From: Nannochloris sp. 'desiccata'
Taxonomy: Eukaryota > Chlorophyta > Trebouxiophyceae > Chlorellales > Chlorellaceae
Assembly (NCBI GenBank): GCA_019044685.2
Contig: JAGTXX020000004.1
Span: forward strand, 868,001-932,000
Direction: 5' to 3'
DNA: 64,000 nt
Made by a program: the position numbers and the translations under genes. The first letter of the stretch is position 1. The number at the start of each line of letters is the position of its first letter. Below are positions 20,807 to 32,200 of the stretch, one piece after another. Below the pieces are notes generated by a model. It saw only the letters and a program-made list of their open reading frames with translations, searched no databases and had not been told where the DNA came from.

Positions 20807-23756
20807 TTAAAACCTCTTAGGTCTATTCCCACCAATAGGCGGTGCTTGATGTAGCGGCCTGCCCCAATTTCTTTGAGGCACGTGAAGTAATGGGCAAAAT
20901 GGTCCAGAAGAGCACGCAAGACCATGGGGGCACCTCTTGGGGAAGCGGAATTCGGTAGATGCATAGAAACGTAGCTCTATTGTTCTGCAAAGATAGAAAA
21001 AGGGAGGCATAAAACATAAGAAAATATAAGCGACAAAAAGTAATTAAATTATATTCTTCAACGCAGTAAAAGGAAAGGGAAGGAGAGGGAGAAACGTACG
21101 GATAAGAAATTGTTGCATTTGTCCACATCTTTGGTTGAATGACATATACAGCATCCCCAAGCTTAGATACAATGTAGCTATGAATGTTTGATTGTGCGTC
21201 TTTGACTTCTTCTTCAAGGGCATCTCTCGGAAAAGGACATGCTAGTAATGCTTCGGCAAGGGGGACACGAAATCCTGTTTGACGTCCTTCCACTTTAATG
21301 TAATCGAGCATGCGTCGTTTCCATTCTAATAAACAGGAAGCACCGTCACGCAACCTAATCAAAGCATTTTTCGTATCATACCCGCGGGGCACAGTAGCAG
21401 TATGAAATAAGTGGGAGCGTGAGGACACGAATTTGGAGAAGGTATCGAAGTCCTGGTTATAAGGCTCTGGTAATGGGTGCCTATCAAAAATGCATTCCGC
21501 TGTGGCAGAGCGATTCTTCATTTTAATCAAAAATGCTTGCAAACGCATCTCATAGCGCCAGACAGGATCAAAACACTTTTCTTGCCATTGCACAGAAGAT
21601 CTTGTCACTCGAGAGCTCGATTCAAGTTGCCAAATGCATTCGGAAGGACGTTCTAATTGACAATGAGATGGTCGAGGTCTATTGGGTTCATTTTTGAAAA
21701 AGTCGTTCCACACGTTGGGAGGCAAGAGTTCAGTTCCTTGTTGAAAATTCCTTCCAATAGATAAAGAACGAGATCGAGAACGAGTGTACGAACGAGAACG
21801 AGATCTGCTATATGTACTCCTACTACGAGAATCATCACCATACTCATCACTGTGATCATCATCTTCATCAGATCTGGAGTGGTAGTCAATGCTCAAAGAA
21901 TGACAGCGGCCCCGCCCGTCTTCTTCGGCATTTTTACTAGGATGCGGTTTTTGTTTTTGTTCTGGGTGGTGCGTGGTAACGCCATTCTGAACTACTCGAA
22001 TGTGTCCATTATCTAAACAACCCAAGTTTGATGTTGGAGCATTACCAACAACATCAGCTTCTCCATTCACAGGAACCATAGCGGGAATTTTCACGGTACA
22101 TTCTGGAAAGACTCCATATGTTTTAATAGTAGGATTTAATTCATCAAAATAAATGGATGTGACCCTTGCATTGCGATCAATATCCTCGTCAAGTGGCGGT
22201 ACAACAATGGGTTCTACATCATGCATTGAATCAAACCAAGAGCTAAACCCGGTGTCTGGCGGGGGAGCTTGGGGGGCTTCTGAAATTGGACGGACAAGAA
22301 TTTCTCCAGAAAAGGTTGTTAAATCGACACCGTGCCATCTGGTTAAAATATGTTCCCACTGCCTTGGTATGGGTGCGGGAACATGTTCTCCAGTGTTTAA
22401 TGCAGTGTTGATAATGTAGCGAGGTCGTTCTAAAGGTGGGCGGTGGCGTGGAACTAGGCGGGTGATATTTCTGACAGGAGGAAGGGCGTTGCCAGCACCC
22501 ATAGAGGGATTAATATAAGTAGCAGCAGTATTCGGGACATTATTAAAAAGGTCTTTATACCGCGAGGGAGTAATACCTGCAGTAATGGGAGGAACACCAA
22601 TCTCTACCTTGTTCTTACTTTCCTTGTCTATCGTAGCACCCATGGTTTTCACTACGGTAGGCGGAGTGGTTTCCTTTTTTTGTCTTTTGTTTGTATTGAC
22701 AAGCAAAGGTTGATCTTTAGGATGGGAAGGTTGTGCATGCCATGCAATAGCATCTCCACGCTTTTTTTCAGCAAAATCCATCTCTTGTTGCTTTCTTTTC
22801 TTTTCGACGTCGGCGCTTTTCTGAGTCAAAGAACCAGCACCTTTTGTAGAAGGAAAGGTAGATTTCTGTGGCTGTAGCGGTACTGATTTCTTTGTTTTAG
22901 AAGTATTCTTATCTGCAAGAGGTTTGGAAGCAGCAGCAAGAGCTCTTGCTGCTCCAATGGGGCCTCTATGTTTAGAATTATCAATAGGCTCTTGCTTAAT
23001 CGCCACTGGCGCCAAAATATTAGGTTTGGCAAGTTGCTTATCATTATTCCTCGTAGTTGTGGTTCCAGTTATAGAAGGAGATACTTTGGCAGTAGGGCCA
23101 GTTTTAGCTTGGTGTAACCCTGGTTCAATCTTAATTATCGTAGGAGCGGTGGCGGTTGTCGCGGTCTTCGGTGTTGCTTCTGTTGGTGGTTTTGTTGCAA
23201 ACCGAATTAATGATTGTAATTCATCAGGTAACACTTGCCCCTGCCGCTGTCGTGCTTGCTCACCATCCGCTCTGGCATTGTCGTCGTCACCGGCGAGCTC
23301 TATTTCTGCAGCTAGCTTACGGATGGCAGCAAGATCGTTTAAGCTTTTCAGTAAAGTAGGCAGTCCCCTTACTAAGGTCTGCATTGGCAATGGTCGATTA
23401 CTAGCACTGCTAGCAGTTTGAGGACGAGGCTGCGCTGCAGGGGGTGCTCCAGGTTCTTGCTTAATCACTACCTTTTGCTCAACGCTTTTTTCGTCATGAT
23501 TTTTTTGGAGAATTTTTAGCCAATTTCGCACAGATTCTAGGTTCCATGCAGCATGGGCAACATCATATACTGTAAGTATCAATGCGTGTTGATCCATAAT
23601 CCGTTCTAACGGGGCAGTCTCCTGGGCACCGTCCCTTGACCATGCGGCACTGTCTTTCACTGAATTGTCATTTGAGAAGCCGCTCACTGGGATTATAAGA
23701 CTTTCTGAGGGTTGGAGAACAACATTATACTGTTCAGTAGTACAGGATGGAGCCAT
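20807..23756 (-). CDS. Large RS-repeat protein with C-terminal CCCH zinc finger
   Basis: There are two exons, 21100-23756 and 20807-20984, with donor GTACGT and acceptor TTTGCAG, giving 944 residues. The short last exon is in a different frame from exon 1 and supplies the finger CPHGLACSSGPFCPLLH (C-x5-C-x5-C-x3-H), so an unspliced reading misses the domain. Order: a 60-residue start with no homology I know; a helical WNLESVRNWLKILQKN...LPTLLKSLNDLAAIRKLA region that resembles a degenerate TFIIS-N/LW domain; about 250 residues of disordered Lys/Pro/Thr sequence; a conserved-looking middle; an Arg-Ser block (SRSRSTYSRSRSRSYTRSRS); then a folded-looking 200 residues before the finger. RS repeats plus CCCH point to nuclear RNA work. 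The orthologue is unknown. Confidence 0.75.
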
Positions 23757-24020
23757 TGTAGCTGCCTTTTGTGTGCTGTTATTGGCAGGACTACTTGACG
23801 GGTCGATGAGGCGAGTAATGAAACGAAGATGATATTTATTTTTGTTTCTAAAACGGACTAGCAGATTAGGGAGGACGGTATAAGAGGTGTTGTTAGCTTT
23901 ATTGTATTCTGCAGAGAGTTTGAATAAAAGACTTCGTAGAAAAGATTAAAATGGGCAAGAAAACTGGCAGCGTTGGCAAAATATACACGGAAACAAGGCA
24001 CTAATAAAGTTGAGGGAAGT

Positions 24021-24218
24021 TTAGCCGACTGTAGATAACCAGTTACCTAATAGAGCATGTTCTACTTGAGAGAGCGACCGTGCTTCAGATCTCCCTACAA
24101 ATAGCCGAGCTAAGTTGCCTCGAGAATAGGCAGCGGTATCTGAGACCTGGTGGTGAGGTATAAGGATGTTGCTGGCCTCGCCAGCAACGGGGTCGTCTGT
24201 GTTGCCTCGTGTAGTCAT
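24021..24218 (-). CDS. Possible small protein, 65 aa, unknown
   Basis: This is an ATG-started frame in the gap upstream of the CCCH gene, on the same strand. It is hydrophilic with no signal, membrane span or motif I recognise (ends ...LSQVEHALLGNWLSTVG). It could equally be part of the 5' leader of the CCCH transcript. Confidence 0.3.
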   Translation of the reverse strand: MTTRGNTDDPVAGEASNILIPHHQVSDTAAYSRGNLARLFVGRSEARSLSQVEHALLGNWLSTVG

Positions 24219-24414
24219 TGTTAGAAACGAAATCTATTGGGCTAGAAGGCTGGTTTCTCTGGTTTGGCGGGTTGTCTATCGATTGAACAGAGTAGGAATG
24301 CTAGCTCGTCTCAGCGAATTTGGACAGCGCGGTAACTAATGAATGAATTAAGTTTTATATGTAGGTAGAAGAGCTCAAAGGCTACGTATACTTTGGTCAC
24401 GCAGCGTCAACATT

Positions 24415-24433
24415 CCGGATTTTCAAAATCCGG
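24415..24433. repeat. 19-base perfect inverted repeat
   Basis: The arms CCGGATTTT and AAAATCCGG are separated by one base. It looks like an anticodon arm, but no acceptor stem or T-arm box (GGTTCRA) surrounds it on either strand, so I do not call a tRNA. Confidence 0.5.
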
Positions 24434-24629
24434 TCGAGAAGACTACAATAGACTATATTTACCTCTAATCATGTCTCAAATGTGTACTTATTCCTGTAAT
24501 AGTTACAAAAAAAATGCTTCAACTCAGGCCAAAGCTGGCCTCTTATAAAGAGGAGTATCACTAGGCGACTAGACTTGCACCTTGGGGCGCCCAATCATTG
24601 AATCCAGCCATCAAACAAGCTAACAGATC

Positions 24630-25388
24630 TTATCTAGAAGAGAAGTCAGCGTTCTCGTACTTGGACAAAATGGTAACAGCTTCAGCCCAGGAGGCGTACC
24701 TCCATTTTGCCAAATCAGAAACAGTGCGCACTCCATGAGGCTCCAAGGCGGAAACTGCTTTTTCTTTTGTCAAGCCTTGGAACGCATACACAGGAGAAGT
24801 AAGAATCTCCTGGATAGGTTTACCTTCGTATTGCGTCTTCAAAATCTTGTTAATATTGGACTGGGCAGTCTCAGGTCGAGCCCCAGACTCCTGTAGGACA
24901 TAATGGGAAATTACAATATTATTATGAGATCCATTTAGAAGACCGCCCCACCCTTGTAAAATAAATAAACTTTACCCTCTGACTCGCGCTGCGAATACAA
25001 CGATTTTCCTAAATATGCGGGTTTTCTTCTCTCTCACCTCAACTGATGCAAGGGCAGCGATTGCCTTGGCTGCTTTATAGTACTTCCAGGCACCCAAATC
25101 CTTAATGGAATTTATGTTCACCACAGCAAAAGAGTCGTCGCTGTGGTCGGCCAGACCCTGCAAAGCACTGGGTGGCAGGTCGCAAATCTCCTTCAGACTC
25201 TTCAATTCGTGTGCTTTGTCCAGCGCCTTGTTGAGGCTAAATCCTGCCTGCGCAGCATAGGAGACGACGCCAGCAGGTCTCGGGATATTGATACGAGCGT
25301 CACGGAGGGAGAGAGCAGTGCTCAACTTGTTTCGGCAAGTCAAGAGCTGCAGTCTATGGGATTTGATAGTATTAATTCCAAATTTCAT
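24630..25388 (-). CDS. Two-repeat helical protein of unknown function
   Basis: There are two exons, 25038-25388 and 24630-24890 (intron GTGAGA...CTACAG), giving 203 residues from ATG 25388. Residues about 54-117 and about 131-198 are two copies of one module. Each has K-x-L-Dkx..E-x-K..xEI, a P-x-x-A-x-Q-G-L-(A/T) core, a V-x-(S/T)-(I/V)-(K/S)-D-L segment, then a W-(K/R)-Y-x-x-x-x-(K/E)-A helix ending in E. The intron lies close to the boundary between the copies. The N-terminus (MKFGINTIKSHRLQLLTCRNKLST) lacks acids and may be an organelle presequence. I recall similar modules in algal hypothetical proteins but know no function. The two halves resemble helix-hairpin-type units; that is inference. 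Confidence 0.75.
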
Positions 25389-25681
25389 GATGCCGTCTTT
25401 ACTATGCTCAACTATAGGTTATTTCTTGTTGAAATACAAATTGATCTAAGGAGATCACAACAACACATAGATTGAATCCTCGTGCAATTTGCCCCGGGCA
25501 TATAACCTTCTCAGCGTAAATATATAGATAATTATAAGAATAGGGCAAACAGCCTTTTAAACTTGAAGTATTGGAGCATTGCTCTCGGTAGCAAGAAAAT
25601 AAGTCAGAAAAGTGCTTTATCAAATCCTTCTGATCGTCAAATGTATCATTCTTTCAATTTCACCATTTAATTATAGACACG

Positions 25682-26842
25682 ATGCCGCTAGTGGCTGCTC
25701 CGTCAATGGCGCAGTCCCGACCGTCTCGCACAATTGCTCCAAATTTTCGAACAAAATCGCCACTTTTAGCCTCCTGTCGTCCTCTAATACCTCCATTTAG
25801 ACATAAAACGAGCTATATAACACGATATATAGTGAGATCATCAAATTTGAGAGACGAATCAAGCTCTAAAGCACCATCTCCCCTGGAGATTTTCTCCGAC
25901 GACCAAGGCCCGATTAAATTTCAACCATTTGTAGCTCGAAATGAACTCCGTCGCCGCATGCTCGGCTACTATAGAGAGCTTCCAACTCCGACAGGTCAAA
26001 TCTTAGTCGTACAGCCCGTCTCTGAAGAGTGGGTAGAGCCTGCAGCTGATTTATTAACAGAAGCCTTTGCAGATTCGATGGGCTACGTCACAATCTATAA
26101 GAATTTTCTTAGAAGACAAATTAGAAATTATCTCCGTTCACATATGGATCTACCCCCGAAAACTGTATGTTTAGTTGCATTATTAGTTAATAAAGAAGTG
26201 CTAGAAACACAGACACAAATAGATGAAGATTCGGGGTTCAATTCATATATTGAAGGGAGTGGTGACGATGGTCGCGGTAATTATGGGATGGGTGAATCTA
26301 CTATTTTTATTAGTGATAGCAGTGCTGCTGATGTCGCTAATGTGATGATGGGAGATGGTATGGGCACCAATACCTGCCCATCTTTCTCTACGAATACCAC
26401 AGACCACAGCAGTGCTTCCGAAGCAGAAAATAATAATAATAGCACCGCCCGCTCAACGTCTAGGAGAGCACCGCGTTTAGATGCCACCAGAGCAACCCTT
26501 GTTGGCGCAGTAGAAGTGAGTTTTACCGAAAGCACACGAAGTAAAGAATGGACAGGACTTAATCCCCCGCCAGAGAGACCATATTTGTGTAATATGGCGG
26601 TAGCAGCAGAGACACGAAGGCAGGGAATTGGGGGGCTGATGCTAGAAGCAGCGGAAGATTTGGTGCAGCAAGTTGGAGAAGATCAAATGTATTTACATTT
26701 ACGATTTAAAGATGCCCCTGCTGCAGCGTTGTATAGAAAAGCAGGGTATACATCAGTAGCACAAGATTCTCTATTGGTGAGATTAGTAGGGCAGGATAGA
26801 CGCTGGCTTATGAAGAAATTATTGAAAGAAGAAATAAACTGA
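25682..26842 (+). CDS. GNAT-family N-acetyltransferase, plastid-targeted
   Basis: This is a single exon of 386 residues from ATG 25682. The first ~55 residues are Ser/Arg/Pro-rich with few acids, consistent with a transit peptide. The GNAT fold starts near ILVVQPVSEEWVEPAADLLTEAFADSMGY. The acetyl-CoA loop is RRQGIGGLMLEAAEDL, preceded by the strand PYLCNMAVAAETR. The C-terminal strand-helix is MYLHLRFKDAPAAALYRKAGYTSVAQD. An acidic/Ser-Asn-rich insertion of about 95 residues interrupts the domain in the middle. Family knowledge: plant plastid GNATs acetylate protein N-termini or lysines; which activity applies here cannot be told. A TGTAA signal is at 26867-26871, 25 bases after the stop. 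Confidence 0.88.
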   Translation: MPLVAAPSMAQSRPSRTIAPNFRTKSPLLASCRPLIPPFRHKTSYITRYIVRSSNLRDESSSKAPSPLEIFSDDQGPIKFQPFVARNELRRRMLGYYRELPTPTGQILVVQPVSEEWVEPAADLLTEAFADSMGYVTIYKNFLRRQIRNYLRSHMDLPPKTVCLVALLVNKEVLETQTQIDEDSGFNSYIEGSGDDGRGNYGMGESTIFISDSSAADVANVMMGDGMGTNTCPSFSTNTTDHSSASEAENNNNSTARSTSRRAPRLDATRATLVGAVEVSFTESTRSKEWTGLNPPPERPYLCNMAVAAETRRQGIGGLMLEAAEDLVQQVGEDQMYLHLRFKDAPAAALYRKAGYTSVAQDSLLVRLVGQDRRWLMKKLLKEEIN

Positions 26843-27218
26843 AAAATATAAATGGCAAATTTCCGCTGTAAATTCAGTCATTTTTCATAGTTATTTTACA
26901 ATAAAACAAGACGTGCACAGGGTCTATAAAAGAGCAAAGGAATGGGGCAAATACATCTATCTACAGCTGGGGTTTAGACCGTCCAGGCATTCTAGAGATA
27001 GCAGGGTCTACATTAATTTCATATTTGCCGTTGTTTTTGTCATTCCGCCAAAAGCCCCATGGCTTTGTTGGAAGCTGCATCCTCTCCTTACTGCAGAAGA
27101 GAAACGAAGCAGATCGACAAACTAATTTGTTAGGAAGGGGATGATAGGTGGAGTGGGTGCAATGAATAGTAGTGCTCTATGAGATACAATATTAAGGTAG
27201 ATAAATAACGTCAAAAGC
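26843..27218. other. Convergent spacer after the GNAT gene
   Basis: TGTAA for the GNAT gene is at 26867-26871. The rest has no supported gene. Confidence 0.4.
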
Positions 27219-27341
27219 TTACGCTGATTGTGATGCAGCATGGACAGCTCGTAACCTCTTTTCCCAGCGTGCATCTCTTTCCTCTTGATCCTCCATATTT
27301 GCTACTATATGTTTTCTGAGAAAGTCGGTTATAAACGACAT
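27219..27341 (-). CDS. Candidate 40-residue protein
   Basis: An ATG frame from 27341 to TAA at 27219-27221 encodes MSFITDFLRKHIVANMEDQ followed by a charged helix (EERDARWEKRLRAVHAASQSA). A short amphipathic start followed by an Arg/Glu helix resembles small accessory subunits of respiratory complexes, but I cannot assign one. It fits the gene alternation: convergent to GNAT and divergent from the DnaJ-type gene. Too short to be sure. Confidence 0.35.
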   Translation of the reverse strand: MSFITDFLRKHIVANMEDQEERDARWEKRLRAVHAASQSA

Positions 27342-27775
27342 GTTTATCTATTTTGTTGCAATTAGTTTATTTTCGAAAAAGGGTAAAATAACTTGGACGT
27401 CGAGCGCAGCTTCTCCCGCAGCTATGTGAGTACCACCTATTTTGGGGTATATAAGTAATAGTGCCAGGTCAGGTGCAGAATCGCTTTAAAGTTGATTTTG
27501 AGTCGTTTCTTGTTCAAGTTGAACTGGGTCGAAAAAAATGCGAACCTTGTTATTTTTCGAAGTTAAGCGTATCTACATGCATTTCAATTCAAATAGCATA
27601 ATCGAAATCTAACCAACTGTGCACCTAAGAGGCACCCATTCCCAGACCCCTTCTCCATTCAAACATATCATTCCATTTTATCATCACTATTGCAGCATAG
27701 TTTCACATGCATTTGTCAATTTACCATATTGCGTCGACTATAAATTAGCTTAAAGATCAATCCCCATAACACACG
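27342..27775. other. Divergent intergenic region
   Basis: No gene seen. It probably holds the promoters of the 40-residue frame and of the DnaJ-type zinc protein. Confidence 0.35.
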
Positions 27776-28807
27776 ATGCCTGTTCAGCCAGAGCCCATTC
27801 TCGATGTTGTCAGAGGCCTAAGCACGGTGAGAAGACCACCCACCGTCTCCAGCACTATTAATTTTTTCCCTCTCTTTGACAACCCACTGGTCCTTGTTAA
27901 CTAAACCTCGTCCCTATATCGAAACTCAATGTTCCAGGTTGCATCATTTGCTATTGTTGTGAATCAACTTAAATCTCTTTATGAAGAATTTTTCATCTCT
28001 GTCTGTGATCGGTGTCGAGGAACTGGATGTGTCACGTGCCCACATGTACGTGTTTATATTTATATACATACATTAACTAATGAACAAATTATTATTAATA
28101 ATTGATGCCTCCAACTAAAATAGCGATGTTCTAGGTATTGCAAATGAAAACACAGCACATGAAATTAACTGTTCTTTTCTTCTTTTTTTGCACCTCTGCA
28201 GTGCCACGGCACAAAAACTCTCCGTCGCAGGGCAGGTTTCATACGCACCCGTGACCTAGCAATCGTTGACAACCCCGTAGACAGTTATCAATGCTTCTAC
28301 TGCGGCCCCTCGACCGCCTTTGATTTTAATCCCATGGCAGCAGATGATGAAAACCAAGCTATGAAAATTCAAGAAAATTTAAAAGGCGCCGTGGCCAATC
28401 AATGGCCCCGCCCTTTCGAATTAGGTGCCTTGGCCGGTACAATGACTTGCCCTGAATGCAATGGCAATCCACGTGTCCGTCGTCTCACCCCAGATTTCGC
28501 AAAAGCTCTAGGAATGGACGAACCGTGGGATTTTAAAATTTCAAAAAGATTCGGTGCCTTTCGACAATTGGCGGTTGATCCTCGTCGCCGCCCTCAAAGA
28601 GAATATTTAGAGTACCCTGGCAGTATTCCTAACCCAGTAGAGTTACCAGCACCTATGCCAAAGAAAGGAATTGCTGGTACAGGCGGTACCGACGGTACTG
28701 GAGATGGTACTGAAGGCAGTGGATTTAAAGTCAGTCATAGTAGTGCCTTTAGTTTAGATGACTATGTGTTGAATTATGTCTCTGATGATGATGAACCTAG
28801 ACAGTAA
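27776..28807 (+). CDS. DnaJ-type cysteine-rich zinc protein
   Basis: There are three exons, 27776-27826, 27938-28045 and 28202-28807, all phase 0 (donors GTGAGA and GTACGT), giving 254 residues. The splice of exons 2 and 3 falls inside the zinc cluster and rebuilds CDRCRGTGCVTCPH-CHGTKTLRRR. Two more cysteine pairs follow, YQCFYCGP and MTCPECNGNPRVRR. Together these give four CxxC-type pairs like the zinc region of DnaJ/BSD2-type proteins, without a J domain. Such proteins act as thiol chaperones or assembly factors, often in plastids, but no clear transit peptide is visible here. The C-terminus is Gly/Thr repetitive, ending acidic. TGTAA lies at 28863-28867. Confidence 0.8.
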
Positions 28808-29200
28808 AAGAGATGGCAGATAGAAAATGGTGGTGGTGGTATTGCAAATATCTATAAATATGTGTAAGATAGTAATCAATAGTTGAATAGGTGTTGAAAA
28901 CCCTAAATTTAAGAGTTTTGTAAATACAGGCACGCCCCATCATTTCTAAGTTTGACTATGATTACATAGAGAAAGGGCGTAATTTGTTCTTGCTTGATAA
29001 ATGAGAAGAGAAGAGAAAGAATATGGTATACAGACGAGATGTGGAAGGATGTGTGCTTCCAGGTAGTTTGAAAAAAGTGGTGAGCGATTGTGGTGAAGCA
29101 TGAAAGAGAAGCTGCTAGGAAAAGTATCAAAAATTAGTAAGTAGCTTGATATAGAAATAAATATTAGTTTTATTCGAAGATCAATTTATCTATTATTCTA
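28808..29200. other. Convergent spacer with opposed polyadenylation signals
   Basis: TGTAA at 28863-28867 (+) and TTACA near 28961-28965 (TGTAA on the - strand) serve the flanking convergent genes. No gene is supported. Confidence 0.5.
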
Positions 29201-32200
29201 TTAGGTAGATGTCACGGGGTCAATGGTAGCCACTGCCGCAGCTGCCGCATCTGCCGCCAAAGTCGCTGCTGCTGCCGCCACCGATGCTGTCCTTACTGGA
29301 GCAGGAGCAGGAGGTTGATTAATAGTATTATTGTTCAGATCCTCTTCTATAGGTGGTCCACTTAGTGTAGCACCACCTTCAAAGGCGCTAAAAGGCGTCA
29401 AATGCCTAGCGGCAGCAGCACCAGTACTTAAAGTTCCACCACCACCACCGTGAGCGGTCCCTGCAGTATCCTGGGTTACTTCTCCCTGGGGGGTCAAGCG
29501 TCCAGCCGCAGCAGCCGCAGCAGCATTACTGGTTGTTGCTGCTGCATTAGCCACTGCAGCGACTGCTAATGCAGCCATAGAATGAGTTTTGGTCATCATT
29601 CCTTGATCAAGGCTATGGGCTGCTGCTTGTGCTGCTGTTTGTGGTGGCAAGTTGAGCGGCATTTGAGCTGCAGAAACTGGAGCAGAAGCTAGTTCTTGTC
29701 CTAGCTCTGCTGCTGCTGCAAGGGCATCTACTGCAGCATTTACCGGATGTCGTTGCTGTTGTTGTTCTTGACTTTGCATCATAGGTGGGGACGAGCCTGC
29801 TGTTGTCGTTGCAGGTTGGTGATTTAGCAAGCTGGGAGGCGGTGTAATTCCAGCTGAAGGAGGCATTTGTAGCTGTAGAGCTATCTGTTGTTGTTGTTGA
29901 ATGATTGGCGGTAGGAGCGACGGGATAGGTTTGACGGTAGGTAAAGCGAGATTCCCTGCACTAGGGAATGCAGCAAGTGCGGCAGCGTGCTGCTGCTGCT
30001 GTGCCGGTAGGTGCATGGTCTGAGCGCTCATTGCCCTCGTCATTGGCAAAGTAGTATTAAGCACTTGATTGAGTGGAATAGTAACTTGACTTGGGTGGCT
30101 GAACATCAGTACCGACTGCTGCTGCTGCTGCTGTGCTACTTGTTGCCGGTGCTGCTGTTGTTGCTGCTGCTCGATCTGCTGCTGCACGTGCTGTTGCTGC
30201 ATCAGTGCCTGTGCATGGAGCTCATTTAACTGCGATTGCAACCGTTCTAAATCCGAAGACGCACGTATCATAGGCGATAACAATGGCAAGGGTTGAGGTT
30301 GACCACCGCCAGCCAGAGGAACCCCAGAATTTGAACGAGTGAGCAAACCACTACCACCACCTCCACCACCGCTCCAGCCACGGGCATCTGTTCCTACTGG
30401 TTGTTGCTGTTGGTGGTGGTGGTGAGGGGTCTGATTGACAGTTTGACCAGGTGCAGTGCCTGCACTTGTATTAAGCCCTCCATCTCCAGACGTCATCGCA
30501 ACAACGCCTACAGCGTCAATAATCGCACCAACCTCAGCAGCGGATGCCAAGTGCTCCCACGGCGGGAAATTTGTCGCAGCCAAGACCCCTTTTAATAGCA
30601 AAGAATATCGATCAAAGGCCTTTGCTGCATCGATTTCAGTAGCAAAAGGGCCTAATTCGTAGGCTTTCCCGCCTATATCTAATGAAGCAAGGAATGATCC
30701 ACCTCTTAAAGTGACCCCTTGATATCGTAAAGAGAGACCAGCGACACCTGCCGGTAGCAGCTGAGGGGGACCCCCTCCTACTGCAGTAGCTGCTCTGTTG
30801 ACAGCATCAAGTAATGGTACATGTGTCCCTGCAGCGGAGAATCCTGATGACATGAGCACAGCACGGTCGTAGGCTCGTACAGCTTCGTCATAGCTTCCAA
30901 AAGTGCCTAGGTCAAGATACAGTGCAGCTTGGTATTGTCCTGTTTCTGGGATCTGACGAACACCTACGACAGTAGCTTCGAGTGGTAGGGGGAGTGCTGG
31001 ATTTGGTGGATTGTTTGCCGTGGTTTGTGTGTTGTTACTAGGATTGTTGAGCCCATAATCGCCACGGCCAAGATCACTGCCGTGTTTATTTTCTGGCGAG
31101 GCATCTGCAGCGGCAGCAGCTGTAGCACCATTATTGTTATTTGAAAGGGGCGATGGTCTTCCTCCAGTATCAGTACGGACAACAGTACCTCCTGTACTTC
31201 TGCTTATGCTAGGATGTTCTTTTGAAGGATCTTCAATCTCAGCTCGGGACCTCTTTCTTTCAGAAGAGTTTGGCGCTGCTGTTTGCTGCTGTTCTTGTTG
31301 CTGCTGTTCTTGTTGCTGATGCTGCTGCTGCTCTTGTTGCTGTTGAATTTGGACTTGCACTGTAGCTGCTGGGAAAGGGTTAACTAATCCTGCAGATTGA
31401 TTCGTCCGGTAAACTGGCGTATGAGGAACAGGCGCAGTGGTAGTCATCAACATCTGTTGCTGCTGTTGTTGTTGAATCGACTGCTGCTGGTGAAAAGAAG
31501 GCGGCGGTTGAAGTGGCTGCTGCAACTGTTGTGGAGTGGTAAATCCAGCCATTGCCGCAGCAGCCAATTGATGCAAATTTGTCACAGACCCTGTCCTGTG
31601 ATGCTGATTCATTTGTTGAGTATAATGACTTGTATTCATATGACCTCCTCCAGCAAGCATTAAAGGAGGCAAGGAAAAATCAGCAGAGGAGAGAGGGGTT
31701 GATCTCATATGGTATGGGTTCGCGCCAGCATGGGGAGCTGCTGCTCCAACAGTTGCTGGTAGAGATAATTGTCGGTGTAAAGGAGGCATTATACTAAGCC
31801 CTCGACCTCCGTTAGTACCCCCATTACCATTATCAGCACCAGTGCTTGAGGTAGGTATATCATTGTACCAGCTACCAGAGCGGGGAAGACCACCTCCTGC
31901 TGCCGCCTGCTGGTGCTGGTGACTTTGCTGTTGTTGTTTGCTGCCTCCAGTTATATTGGATTTTTGCAAATTTACAGGTGTTTTTATCGGTGGATAAACC
32001 GTTATACGCCCCTGAGGATCCGTTTCGTAGTCTGCTAGAGGAAAATTTGTCAGTGCTCCCCAGCCATTGGCTTGGATTGAAGCGCAATCATGTGCTCTAG
32101 CCGCTTCTTCTGCTGTGGCGTAGATACCTACAGTAACATTCACTCTATTCTTCATAACAACTGATCTATATAATCCACCTTCATGGGGGACGACGCCACG

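Larger units (their letters stand above)
23757..24629. other. Intergenic region with one small ORF
   Basis: Apart from the 65-codon frame listed separately, no gene is seen. A perfect 19-base palindrome-like hairpin (CCGGATTTT-C-AAAATCCGG, 24415-24433) lies in the middle. Confidence 0.4.

Noticed and set aside
24380..24460. Possible tRNA (anticodon-arm-like hairpin with TCA, or TGA on the other strand)
   Set aside because: The stem and loop look right, but there is no matching acceptor stem, D-arm or GGTTCRA box on either strand.
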